A DNA stretch of 64,000 bases, taken from assembly GCA_963814355.1 (NCBI GenBank), contig CAWFCZ010000001.1, forward strand, positions 1-64,000. The letters run 5' to 3'. Below the pieces are notes generated by a model, which worked only from the letters and a program-made list of their open reading frames with translations, was not told the DNA's origin and did no database searches. Made by a program: the position numbers and the translations under genes. Position 1 is the first letter of the stretch; the number at the start of each line of letters is the position of its first letter. This DNA is from JADGOV01 sp963814355. Its GTDB lineage: Bacteria > Actinomycetota > Actinomycetes > JADGOV01. Positions 43,934 through 53,200 of the stretch are shown in pieces.

Positions 43934-45554
43934 GTCCGCCGAATCGGCGCAGCGGCTGGCGTCGGCTTTCATGCCGCACCCGCGCCGGCCGCTGCCCGCC
44001 GGGCTGGCTCCCCGGGACGACGGCGCTCGACTGGAGTTGGCTGGGCTGGCCACCGCCCTACCGGGGCCAGAGCTTGCCGGGCGGCTGGTTGCGCTCGGCG
44101 CCGTGCTGACCGATCGAGGTAGCCAGCTGAAGCTGCTGGCGTTGTGGGAGCGGTACGCGTGTTGGGTATCGGCCCAGCAACAGACCACCTTGGCTGCGGT
44201 CGCCGGCGAGGACCCGACGCCCGCGGCTGACGGATCCAGCAGCGACGACTGGACCCGCGAAGACGTCGGGTGTGCTCTCCGGCTGTCCCCCGCCGCCGCG
44301 CACCGTCGGATTGCCCTGGCCCGCCGCCTCGCCGGCGCGCTCCGCCCGGCGCGCGACGCCCTCGGCCGTGGTGAGTTGACCTTCCTGCACGCCCTCACCC
44401 TCGCCGAGCAGGTAGCCGACCTCGCCGATCCGGTTGCCCGGGCGGTGTGCGGCGCGGTTCTCCCCGGTGCCGCGGACTCGTCGCTCGGGCTGTTCCGCAA
44501 GAAGGTCACCCGCGCCGTGGCCGAGGCCGACCCCACCGGCTGGGAGAGCGCCGCACTGCGCAGTCACCGCGATCGGCGAGTGGAACTATGGCCCGGACCG
44601 CAGGGCGACGCCGTGCTCGCCGCCACGGGGTCGGCCGTCGATACCGAAGTCATCTACACCGCGCTCAGCACCGCCGCCCGCGCCGCCCAAGCCACCCACC
44701 GCACCAGCGGCGCCACCGAACCGCCGCCCACGCTGGCCACGCTCCGCTATGACACCCTCCTCGGCTGGGCGCGTACCACTCTGGGCAACGCCGCCGATGA
44801 CGACGGTCGGGGAGCGAGCAGCGGCAGCGCCGGCGACGTCACCGGTCGCAGCGGCACAGGCAGCGAGACCGGTCAACCTCGATCCGCAGCAGGCGCCACG
44901 AGCGACAAGGACAGCGAGGCCGCCCCCCACACCGGCAGCGGCACCGGTCACACCGGACCCGCGACGGGCGCCCACACCGGCCACAGCCGCGTCGGCACCG
45001 ACAGCCCCCGCCGCACCGACAGCCCCCGCCGCACCGACAGCCCCCGCCAGACCGACAGCCCCCGCCAGACCGACGGCCCCGTTCTCGACATCCAGGTCAC
45101 GATCGACCTGCCCACCCTGCTCGGCCTCGCCGACCACTCCGCTGAACTTTCCGGCTACGGCCCGATCCCCGCCGCCCTCGCCCGTCAGCTCGCCGCGGAC
45201 GGCGCCTGGCGCCGGCTTGTCACCGACCCCGTCTCCGGCCATCTCCTCGATTACGGCCGGCGCCGCTACCGTCCCCCGGCCGCGCTCGCCGATTACATCA
45301 CCGCTCGTGACCGCACGTGCCGATTCCCGCACTGCACCCGACGCGCCAGTCGTTGCGATGTCGACCACAACCAACCCTGGGACAGCGGCGGGGCCACCAG
45401 CGCAGTCAATCTGCATAGCCTCTGCCGTCGTCATCACCGGCTCAAGACGTTCACGTCCTGGCGGTATCAGACCCACCCCGACGGGGCCACGACCTGGACC
45501 AGCCCCACCGGCCACACCACGACCACCCCGTGCCCCGGCTACGCCAGCGGGTAG
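43926..45554 (+). CDS. DUF222/HNH endonuclease, 13E12-repeat family
   Basis: A 542-residue protein of the 13E12/DUF222 family. The N-terminal DUF222 domain covers about 25-270 (DVGCALRLSPAAAHRRIALARRL, GELTFLHALTLAEQV). A low-complexity Gly/Ser/Thr linker with four TDSPR repeats covers about 290-385. The C-terminal HNH domain reads RTCRFPHCTRRASRCDVDHN, then NLHSLCRRHHRLKTF, with all expected Cys and His residues. HNH domains cut DNA. The exact role is unknown; mycobacterial relatives are DNA-damage-induced, and an SOS box lies on this gene's start. No Shine-Dalgarno is present, consistent with leaderless translation. Confidence 0.92.
   Translation: MFESAESAQRLASAFMPHPRRPLPAGLAPRDDGARLELAGLATALPGPELAGRLVALGAVLTDRGSQLKLLALWERYACWVSAQQQTTLAAVAGEDPTPAADGSSSDDWTREDVGCALRLSPAAAHRRIALARRLAGALRPARDALGRGELTFLHALTLAEQVADLADPVARAVCGAVLPGAADSSLGLFRKKVTRAVAEADPTGWESAALRSHRDRRVELWPGPQGDAVLAATGSAVDTEVIYTALSTAARAAQATHRTSGATEPPPTLATLRYDTLLGWARTTLGNAADDDGRGASSGSAGDVTGRSGTGSETGQPRSAAGATSDKDSEAAPHTGSGTGHTGPATGAHTGHSRVGTDSPRRTDSPRRTDSPRQTDSPRQTDGPVLDIQVTIDLPTLLGLADHSAELSGYGPIPAALARQLAADGAWRRLVTDPVSGHLLDYGRRRYRPPAALADYITARDRTCRFPHCTRRASRCDVDHNQPWDSGGATSAVNLHSLCRRHHRLKTFTSWRYQTHPDGATTWTSPTGHTTTTPCPGYASG
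44997..45068 (+). repeat. four tandem 18-bp repeats in the HNH gene linker
   Basis: Units begin at 44997, 45015, 45033 and 45051, consensus ACCGACAGCCCCCGCC plus GC or AG. Units 1-2 encode TDSPRR and units 3-4 TDSPRQ. The 6-codon period keeps frame, so copy number could vary without breaking the gene. Confidence 0.92.
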
Positions 45555-45601
45555 CCGAGCAAGGCACCCGCCGGCCCACGGGGAACAACGCCTCGAGAAG
45601 A

Positions 45602-46633
<1,032 letters not shown>

Positions 46634-46742
46634 GGGACTCCTTCTTCGCGGTCTGGTCGTGGAGAGCAGTCTGGTCTTAGGTAGTATGTCGCGCCGGCTT
46701 GACGGCCGCGACACTCGGTCCTCGGTTCCGACGGTGAGGCAC

Positions 46743-48167
46743 TCACCTGGCCGCATCGGCGACGGCGCGGGTCTTGCCCTCGACCTCGCCGGGGTCGGCG
46801 ACCACGTCGGCCTCCACCACCTCCGCAGCCTTGCGCGCGGCGATCAGAACCGGGTCCCAGACCGGCGCGAACGGCGGGGCGTAGGACAGGTCCAGGCCGG
46901 TCATCTGCTCCACGCTCATCGAGTTCCACAACGCCACGGCGAGGGCGTCGATCCGCTTGGCGGCCCCCTCGTTGCCGACGATCTGGGCGCCGAGGAGTCG
47001 GCCGGAACGCTTCTCGGCAATGAGCTTGGTGGTGATCGGCTGGGCGCCGGGGAAGTAGCCGGCCCGGGTGGTGGACCGAACCGTCGCGGTCAGGAAGCGG
47101 TAGCCGGCCTCGCTCGCGTCACGCTCCAGGAGCCCGGTACGGGCAATCTCCAGCGAGCACACCTTGCTCACCGCGGTCCGGACCACACCGGGGAAAGTGG
47201 CGTACCCACCGCCGAGGTTGATGCCCACCACCCGGCCCTGCTTGTTGGCGTGGGTTCCGAGCGGCACGTGCACTGGGCGCCGGGATACCAGATCGAACGA
47301 TTCCACGCAGTCCCCGGCGGCCCACACGTTCTCGCGACCGACAACCCGGCCGCGCACATCCACTCGGATCGCACCGGCCACCCCGAGCGGCAAACCGGCC
47401 TCGCGGGCCAGCGCGGTATTCGGCCGGACGCCGATACCGAGAACGACCAGGTCCGCCGGCACGACGCCGAGGCGGGTCCGTACGCCGCTCACCTGACCGG
47501 CGGCGGTCTCGAAGGCCACCACCTCCTCACCGGAGCGGACCGTGATGCCCATGTCCGTCATAGCCTCCCGGACCAGGCGGCCCATGTCCGGATCGAGGGT
47601 GGCCATCGGCTCCGGAGCCTGCTCGACCAGGGTCACCTCGATACCGCGGCGGACCATCGCCTCGGCCATCTCCACACCGATATAGCCACCACCAATCACC
47701 ACCGCCCGACGGGCCCCGGCCTGCACCGCGGCGCGCACCGCCACCCCGTCGCCGAGGGTCTGCACGCCGTAGATCCCCTCCGCGTCAGCGCCGGGGACGT
47801 TCAGCCGGACCGGTACCGATCCGGTGGCGATCACCAGCGAGTCGAAGCCCACCCGCTCGGTCGAGCCCTCGGAGGTGCGCAGGACGACCTCGGATCGGTC
47901 CAGGTCCAACGCGGTGGCCTCGGTCCGCAGCCGGACGCCGATCGCGAAGTCCCGTTCGAAGACCTCGGGCGTGCGGGCCACCAGCGCGTCCGGGCCGTCC
48001 ACCTCACCCCCGATCCAGTACGGGACCCCGCAGGCCGAGTACGACGTATAGCTGCCACGCTCGATCGCGATGATCTCGAGGTCGTCGGGCTTCCGCCTTC
48101 GCCGCGCTTGGGAGGCGGCCGCCATCCCGGCCGCATCCCCGCCGATCACAACCAACCGCTCCGACAT
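46743..48167 (-). CDS. FAD-dependent pyridine nucleotide-disulfide oxidoreductase (CoA-disulfide reductase/NADH oxidase-like)
   Basis: A 474-residue flavoprotein with FAD site VVIGGDAAGMAAASQ, a single active-site Cys46 in SYSACGVPYWIGG, the NAD(P) site AVVIGGGYIGVEMAEA, WAAGDC and a C-terminal dimer domain ending DLSYAPPFAPVWDPVLIAARKA. A single redox Cys with this tail is typical of CoA-disulfide reductases and related NADH oxidases; actinobacteria mostly use mycothiol, so the disulfide partner is uncertain. Divergent from the first DedA gene, 22 bp apart. Confidence 0.85.
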   Translation of the reverse strand: MSERLVVIGGDAAGMAAASQARRRRKPDDLEIIAIERGSYTSYSACGVPYWIGGEVDGPDALVARTPEVFERDFAIGVRLRTEATALDLDRSEVVLRTSEGSTERVGFDSLVIATGSVPVRLNVPGADAEGIYGVQTLGDGVAVRAAVQAGARRAVVIGGGYIGVEMAEAMVRRGIEVTLVEQAPEPMATLDPDMGRLVREAMTDMGITVRSGEEVVAFETAAGQVSGVRTRLGVVPADLVVLGIGVRPNTALAREAGLPLGVAGAIRVDVRGRVVGRENVWAAGDCVESFDLVSRRPVHVPLGTHANKQGRVVGINLGGGYATFPGVVRTAVSKVCSLEIARTGLLERDASEAGYRFLTATVRSTTRAGYFPGAQPITTKLIAEKRSGRLLGAQIVGNEGAAKRIDALAVALWNSMSVEQMTGLDLSYAPPFAPVWDPVLIAARKAAEVVEADVVADPGEVEGKTRAVADAAR

Positions 48168-48189
48168 CCGCCCACCCTAGGGTCAGGGG

Positions 48190-48804
48190 GTGCCGCACCT
48201 GGAGTCGCTGACCGCAGCCGCGGTGTTCGCGGCAGTGTGCGGGCTGGTCTTCGCCGAGTGCGGGCTCCTCGTCGGCTTTCTGCTGCCCGGCGACACGGTG
48301 CTCTTCGCCGCCGGCCTGATCGCCGCCCAGCCGGGGAGTGGGGTGTCGATGCCGCTGCTCGCCGTCGGCGTGACGGCCAGCGCGGTGGCCGGCGAGGCGG
48401 TCGGGTACGCGATCGGCCGCCGGGCCGGGCGGCCGCTGATCGAGCGCCGGGCCGGCCGGTTCGTCAACCGGGCAAACCTGGCCCGGGCCGAGCAGTTCTA
48501 CGCCCGCTACGGGGCCGTTGCCTTGATCGGCGCCCGCTTCGTCCCCTGGGTCCGGACCCTCGCACCCCTGCTGGCCGGCGCGGCCGCGATGCCGCTGACC
48601 GCGTTCTGGGCAGCCAACGTCGCCGGCGCGCTGGTCTGGGGAGCCGGGCTCATAGCCCTCGGGTACTTCGCGGCCGAAATACCCGTCCTTCGGCATCTCG
48701 CGCTGGGGATAGCCGGCGCCTTCATCGCCTGGTCCCTGATCGAAGCGATGCTGCGCTGGCGGGTGGTTCGCCGAAGGGCCGCTCGGTCACCCTGGAGTCG
48801 GTAG
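48190..48804 (+). CDS. DedA/VTT-family membrane protein
   Basis: A 204-residue integral membrane protein. GLVFAECGLLVGFLLPGDTVLF is the DedA N-terminal signature, followed by GEAVGYAIGRRAG, and ARFVPWVRTLAPLLAG holds the essential arginines. DedA proteins help flip phospholipids or lipid carriers. Followed 11 bp later by a second DedA gene. Confidence 0.92.
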   Translation: MPHLESLTAAAVFAAVCGLVFAECGLLVGFLLPGDTVLFAAGLIAAQPGSGVSMPLLAVGVTASAVAGEAVGYAIGRRAGRPLIERRAGRFVNRANLARAEQFYARYGAVALIGARFVPWVRTLAPLLAGAAAMPLTAFWAANVAGALVWGAGLIALGYFAAEIPVLRHLALGIAGAFIAWSLIEAMLRWRVVRRRAARSPWSR

Positions 48805-48815
48805 CCTGATCCGTT

Positions 48816-49454
48816 GTGCAGACCCTCGCGTTGAACCCGCTGGACGCCACGTCGCTCATCGAGGCGTTCGGTGCCGTCGGCATCTTCGCCGTCATCTTCG
48901 CCGAGACCGGGCTGCTGATCGGCTTCTTCCTACCCGGCGATTCGCTGCTGTTCACCGCGGGCGTGCTGTGCGCGGCGAGTGCCGACGCGGCGCTGCACCT
49001 GAATCTGGCATTCATCCTGCCGGGGGTGGCACTCGCCGCTATCGCCGGCGCCCAGGTCGGCTATCTCATCGGCCGGCGCGCCGGGCCGATGCTCTTCGAC
49101 CGGCCCCGGTCTCGGGTGTTCAACCCGGCGAACGTGGCCAAGGCCGAGGGTTACTTCGCGCGCTTCGGGCCGGCCCGGGCCGTGGTGCTGGCCCGTTTCG
49201 TACCGATCGTGCGGACCTTCCTCAACCCGGTTGCCGGTGTACTGCGGATGCCGGCAGCGACCTTCACGATCTGGAATGTGATCGGCGGGTTGCTCTGGTC
49301 GGTCGGGGTCACGCTCCTCGGCTACTGGCTGGGCAGCAAGATCAGCAGCATCGACACGTACCTGCTGCCGATCATCGCGGTCATCCTGGTGGTTTCGGTA
49401 CTGCCTATCGTGGCGGAGGTCCTCCGCGCCCGCCGGAGCAGCCGGATCGGCTAG
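48816..49454 (+). CDS. DedA/VTT-family membrane protein, second copy
   Basis: 212 residues, same layout as its neighbour: FAETGLLIGFFLPGDSLLFTAG, AQVGYLIGRRAGP, ARFVPIVRTFLNPVAG. The overall similarity suggests tandem duplication followed by divergence. GTG start; stop overlaps the converging SDR gene end by 4 bp. Confidence 0.92.
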   Translation: MQTLALNPLDATSLIEAFGAVGIFAVIFAETGLLIGFFLPGDSLLFTAGVLCAASADAALHLNLAFILPGVALAAIAGAQVGYLIGRRAGPMLFDRPRSRVFNPANVAKAEGYFARFGPARAVVLARFVPIVRTFLNPVAGVLRMPAATFTIWNVIGGLLWSVGVTLLGYWLGSKISSIDTYLLPIIAVILVVSVLPIVAEVLRARRSSRIG

Positions 49455-50209
49455 CCCGGCTGCAGCCGCCGGGTGAGCGCCCGTAACAGCGGTCGTGGGA
49501 GTTGCCGGGTGCCGGCGACGATCGCCTTCCACTGCGGGCCGGGGATGACCAAAGGGCTGCCCCGCTCGACCGCGTCCAGGGCAGCGCGGGCCACCCGATC
49601 GGACTCCAGCAGCAGGAACCCCGGCACGCCACTCCCCTCCCCGGACATGGCGGTTCGGGTGAAGCCCGGAGAGACAACCGTGACGTGGACGCCGGTGCCG
49701 GCTGTCTCGCCGGCGATGGACTCGGTGAAGGCGGTCACGAAAGCCTTGCTGGCGCAATAGGTGGCGCTCCCGGGCAGCGCCTGGAAGCCGGCCACCGAGG
49801 AGACGTTGACGATCCCGCCGTGCCGCCGGGCAATCATGCCGGGCAGGGCCGCGGCAGTGAGCCGCAGCACGGCCAGCACGTTGACCTTCACCACCCGCTC
49901 CTCGCCGTCCACCGGCCGTTCGAAGAACCGCCCGGAGGTCCCGATCCCGGCGTTGTTGACCAGCAAGTCGACCCCGGCCGAGGCCCGGTCCTCCACCCGG
50001 GCCAGCCCGGCCGGGTCGGCCAGGTCGGCGGTCAGGACCTGGACCGCAATGCCGTACTCCACGTGCAGTTCCCGGGCCAACTGCTCCAGCCGCCCGGTAC
50101 GCCGGGCGACCACCACGAGATCGCTGCCGCGACGGGCCAACTCACGAGCGAACGCGGCCCCCGTGCCGCTGGAGGCGCCGGTGACCAGGGCCGTCCGGTA
50201 CTTCACCAT
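49451..50209 (-). CDS. short-chain dehydrogenase/reductase
   Basis: A 252-residue classical SDR. The cofactor loop ALVTGASSGTGAAFARELA with arginines after strand 2 (VVARRTGRLEQ) favours NADP(H). NNAGIGTSGRF is present, as are the catalytic Ser in VSSVAGF and YxxxK in TYCASKAF. The membrane-associated or lipid-modifying SDR group (DltE/YqjQ-like) is the closest by eye. Substrate unknown. Upstream of it lies only decayed sequence. Confidence 0.88.
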   Translation of the reverse strand: MVKYRTALVTGASSGTGAAFARELARRGSDLVVVARRTGRLEQLARELHVEYGIAVQVLTADLADPAGLARVEDRASAGVDLLVNNAGIGTSGRFFERPVDGEERVVKVNVLAVLRLTAAALPGMIARRHGGIVNVSSVAGFQALPGSATYCASKAFVTAFTESIAGETAGTGVHVTVVSPGFTRTAMSGEGSGVPGFLLLESDRVARAALDAVERGSPLVIPGPQWKAIVAGTRQLPRPLLRALTRRLQPG

Positions 50210-50255
50210 GAGCCTCAGTCTGCCCGCCGTGGGTCCGCGCTCGGCGGACGGATCG

Positions 50256-50614
50256 TCACCCCACCTCGTAACGGGTCAGCATGCCGGCCTTGATGTGATC
50301 GTTGACGTGGCAGTGGAACAGCCTGATACCGGCGTTGTCCGGGACCATGTCCGCGACGATCATGCTGGCCGGCAGCAGGTTGACGACGTCCATCCGCATG
50401 CTGTTGACCAGTTGCCGAACAGGTACCCGTTGATCGAGTGCTTGAGGTTGGACTCCACGAAGTCATCGCCGTCGGGCGGGTTGGCATTGCGCGGCGGTTC
50501 GGCGTACCTGTCGAGATTGGTGTGCAGGAACGGGCTCAGGGTCTCGTTGAAAATGCTGAAGAGGGCGAAGACCTCCCGATCGACATCCTTCGGCGACCCG
50601 TCCGGACGGGCCAT
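50256..50614 (-). pseudogene. multicopper oxidase C-terminal remnant
   Basis: Two pieces of the last cupredoxin domain. From 50614: PDGSPKDVDREVFALFSIFNE and ESNLKHSINGYLFGN. After a frame change come VVNLLPASMIVADMVPDNAG and FHCHVNDHIKAGMLTRYEV, containing the Cys and His copper ligands, ending TGA at 50256. About 30 residues that normally lie between them, with the H-P-H-W-H-G copper motif, are missing. Internal deletion and frameshift, and no N-terminal domains: non-functional. Confidence 0.8.
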
Positions 50615-50931
50615 TCCAGGCCTCCTGAACTGATCTGCGGCAGCCCGACTGACCGGCTCAGCACGTAGGCGACGATCGCCGCAGCGCCGGTCAGGGCGGC
50701 GAGTGAATATGTGCGTTCCGACTCACGCCGAATCAGTATTGCGGCGAGGATCAGGCCGGCGACTTCCAGGCAGACGACGAGCACGCCGATATAGCGAGCC
50801 TCGTGAAAATGGTCCTCGGTGATCGGTACGTGACTAACGGTCAGCAGAAGTGATTGCGGGAGCCATGGCCGAACCGTAGCGTAGCGGTCACGGGCGACAA
50901 CATCGGCCGAATGCGCGACGATGGTCGGCAC
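50605..50931 (-). pseudogene. membrane protein fragment fused to the oxidase remnant
   Basis: The frame gives VPITEDHFHEARYIGVLVV, a membrane segment LEVAGLILAAILI and a second, AALTGAAAIVAYVLSRSVGL, ending LPQISSGGLEW. This looks like a small conserved actinobacterial membrane protein, but the frame then continues as noise through the oxidase remnant. It may be a real short protein that lost its stop. The 113 bp before the next gene show nothing. Confidence 0.5.
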
Positions 50932-51044
50932 TTACTATTAGCCCAGCGAATGTATACGCCGGCGCTCGATTCCGCTCACCCGACTCACGCGTGCCGTCAC
51001 GTACCGTCAGCCAATCAGAAACGTGCCATGCTCCATCGGCGTAC

Positions 51045-52124
51045 TCACCTGGTTTCAACTCTGTGACCGGCCACCATCCGGCGCAGCACCGCCTCCCGCA
51101 TTGCGGGCGTAGAGGCCTGGACGAGATGGAATAGGGCCTCCCGAGCCAGCCGCTGCGCCGGGTTCGAGGTCAGCATCGAGGTGCCGGCTCCAGCAACGAT
51201 CAGGGCCGCCGCCGCCCGATTCAACAGCTCCAGCGCGACGGCTCGGATGGCGAGTCGCTCGGGCAGGTAGGCCTCCGGCGGCTGGGAGTCCAATAACTCA
51301 TAGCCTCGGCCACGCAGTTGCCGAGCCTGCTCGGTGAGGGTCGCCGCCAAGTCCTCCCCGGCCGCCGACCCGCGCGCCGAAGCAGCGTCGGCCAACCGGC
51401 GCAGGATGGTGGCCAGCAGCCCGAAGACCGCCGGAGTGACATTCGCCGTGACCAGCCGGTCATTGGCCAGCCACTCGGCGTGCGACTGGTGCAGCGCAAC
51501 CTGTTCCGGGGCCGCGATCAGCCCGTGCAGATCCAGGGACACGTTGTGGGCGCCGGCCATCGCGGCCAGTCGCAGCTCCGGCCCGGCCGCGATACCAGGC
51601 GCAGCCGCTGCCGGCACCAGGGCGGCGATCACCTCGCCCTCGGGTGTGACTCCGCCGAGCATCAGTACCTCGGCCAGCCCCCAGGAGGTCACCCAGTCCA
51701 CCCGGCCGTCGAAGCGCCAGCCGGCGGGGACGGGTGTGACCGTGACCGGCGGGTGGCCAGGGCGACGGAGGTGGCTGACCGCGATGCCGGCAAGGACCTG
51801 CGAGGACGCCAGCGGCCGCAGCCAGGGCGCCCGCAGGCTTTCGTTGTCCGAAGCCAGTACGGTCCGCAGCGGGGTGCCGTGTTGGGTGGCCACAAACCAG
51901 GTCGCGCCGCACGCGCCGGCCAGGATCTCGGTTACCTCCCGGCCGATGGCGGCCGGTGCACCCCCGCCGCCGTGCTCGGACGGGGCGGTGACCCCGAGCA
52001 GGCCGGCCGCCTTCAGCGCCCGCACGTGGCTGGCCGGCACGCCGTCGGCGTCCACGTCCTCGGCCGCGGGGACGAGCACCTCGGCGGCGACCCGCCGGGC
52101 GGTGGCCAGGTGGCTGGTGGTCAT
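51045..52124 (-). CDS. acyl-CoA dehydrogenase-like flavoprotein
   Basis: 359 residues with the acyl-CoA dehydrogenase fold: N-terminal helical part (ALKAAGLLGVTAPSEHGGGG), middle beta domain (WRFDGRVDWVTSWGLAEVLML) and C-terminal helices. The catalytic Glu of true dehydrogenases cannot be placed with certainty; related monooxygenases (DszC type) share this look. ATG 52124 has only a weak ribosome site. Function unassigned. Not obviously linked to its neighbours. Confidence 0.7.
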   Translation of the reverse strand: MTTSHLATARRVAAEVLVPAAEDVDADGVPASHVRALKAAGLLGVTAPSEHGGGGAPAAIGREVTEILAGACGATWFVATQHGTPLRTVLASDNESLRAPWLRPLASSQVLAGIAVSHLRRPGHPPVTVTPVPAGWRFDGRVDWVTSWGLAEVLMLGGVTPEGEVIAALVPAAAAPGIAAGPELRLAAMAGAHNVSLDLHGLIAAPEQVALHQSHAEWLANDRLVTANVTPAVFGLLATILRRLADAASARGSAAGEDLAATLTEQARQLRGRGYELLDSQPPEAYLPERLAIRAVALELLNRAAAALIVAGAGTSMLTSNPAQRLAREALFHLVQASTPAMREAVLRRMVAGHRVETR

Positions 52125-52289
52125 GCCCGCCAGGGAAGCACATGTCGCCGGCCGTACTCCGAGCACCGTCTATGCACCGACGCTGCATCGCAACCGCGAA
52201 TGACCAAGACCCGAGAATCGGACTTCCGAGACTTGGGAGCAACAGGAAGCCGCACATTGCCGGGCGCCATCCGGCATGAAGAAAAGGGT

Positions 52290-52320
52290 TTGTGATCGCA
52301 CTGCCCACTGCGATAAGACT
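52290..52320 (+). promoter_or_regulatory. promoter with a dyad in its spacer, upstream of the secreted protein gene
   Basis: -35 TTGTGA (52290-52295), 18-bp spacer, -10 TAAGAC (52314-52319). ATCGCA (52295-52300) and TGCGAT (52309-52314) form an inverted repeat that almost exactly fills the spacer, a position suited to a repressor or a MerR-type activator. The rest of the 240-bp gap from 52125 shows nothing. Confidence 0.5.
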
Positions 52321-52364
52321 TTGACGCGCCCACCGGGGGCGCTCGGTAGAAAGGGGAAAGCAGG

Positions 52365-53030
52365 ATGCGTAGCAGGAGAACGGCCGCGGCCAGCGCGGTT
52401 CTGGCGGTCGCTGGTGTCGCGGCCGCCCCGGCCGCCCAAGCCAGCACCACCGCATTCCACACCTACACCATCACCCGCAGCTCGGCGACCTACCAGACCG
52501 CCGGGAACAACCTGCTCCCGGGTGGCGGAGACGACGCCATCGTCGACACCGCGTTGCCCTTCCCGGTACGCCTGTACGGCAAGCGCTTCTACGTCGCGCA
52601 CATCAGCACGAACGGCAACGTGCAGTTCGGCAACGCGCCATCCGCCGCCTACTCCAACGAGTCCCTGCCGACCCCCACCCTGTCCGGGCCGTCAGTCGCC
52701 CCCTACTGGGACGACCTCGTGATCCGGCCCCACTCGAGCAGCATTCCGGATGGCATCTACACCAAGACCAAGGGCAGGTTCGGACACCGCAACTTCATCA
52801 TCTCCTGGCGGGGAGTCGACTTCGCCACCGGTGGCACCGCGGTGCGCATTGAGGTGATCTTCACCGAGAACTCGTCGAACATCGTCACCATCTACGGTGA
52901 CGGAAATGGTGCGTCTGCAACTGTCGGGGTACAGAAGTCCGGCTCCGGCCCGGCTACGCAATACGCCTACAACTCCGGCCGCAACAACACCATTCTGCCG
53001 GGCGAGAAGCTCACCTACGTCTACCACTGA
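52365..53030 (+). CDS. secreted beta-sandwich-like protein
   Basis: 221 residues with a clear Sec signal peptide: Arg-rich start, hydrophobic ASAVLAVAGVAAA and cleavage after AQA (about residue 26). The mature part has ISTNGNVQFG, VAPYWDDL and WRGVDFATGG ... VRIEVIF, a pattern seen in NIDO-like or lectin-like extracellular domains. No catalytic residues or membrane anchor recognised; no Cys in the mature protein. GGGGAAAGCAGG precedes ATG. Function unknown. Confidence 0.8.
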   Translation: MRSRRTAAASAVLAVAGVAAAPAAQASTTAFHTYTITRSSATYQTAGNNLLPGGGDDAIVDTALPFPVRLYGKRFYVAHISTNGNVQFGNAPSAAYSNESLPTPTLSGPSVAPYWDDLVIRPHSSSIPDGIYTKTKGRFGHRNFIISWRGVDFATGGTAVRIEVIFTENSSNIVTIYGDGNGASATVGVQKSGSGPATQYAYNSGRNNTILPGEKLTYVYH

Positions 53031-53200
53031 AGCCGGTACGCCTCCCGCGTAGGGCTCGCATCCACCTCGCCGGTACGTTCCACGCACCTTGGAGCGGCAC
53101 CTTGGAGCGCACCGGCGAGGTGGCTGGCGAGGTCAGGGCACTGGCCTGGCCGGGGCAGCATGGAAGCTCCTGGACTGCCCAGAGCGAGGGAGCGCCGCTG

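Noticed and set aside
44997..45068. Possible CRISPR array from the regular 18-bp repeats
   Set aside because: No spacers between units, units in frame inside a gene, no cas genes nearby.
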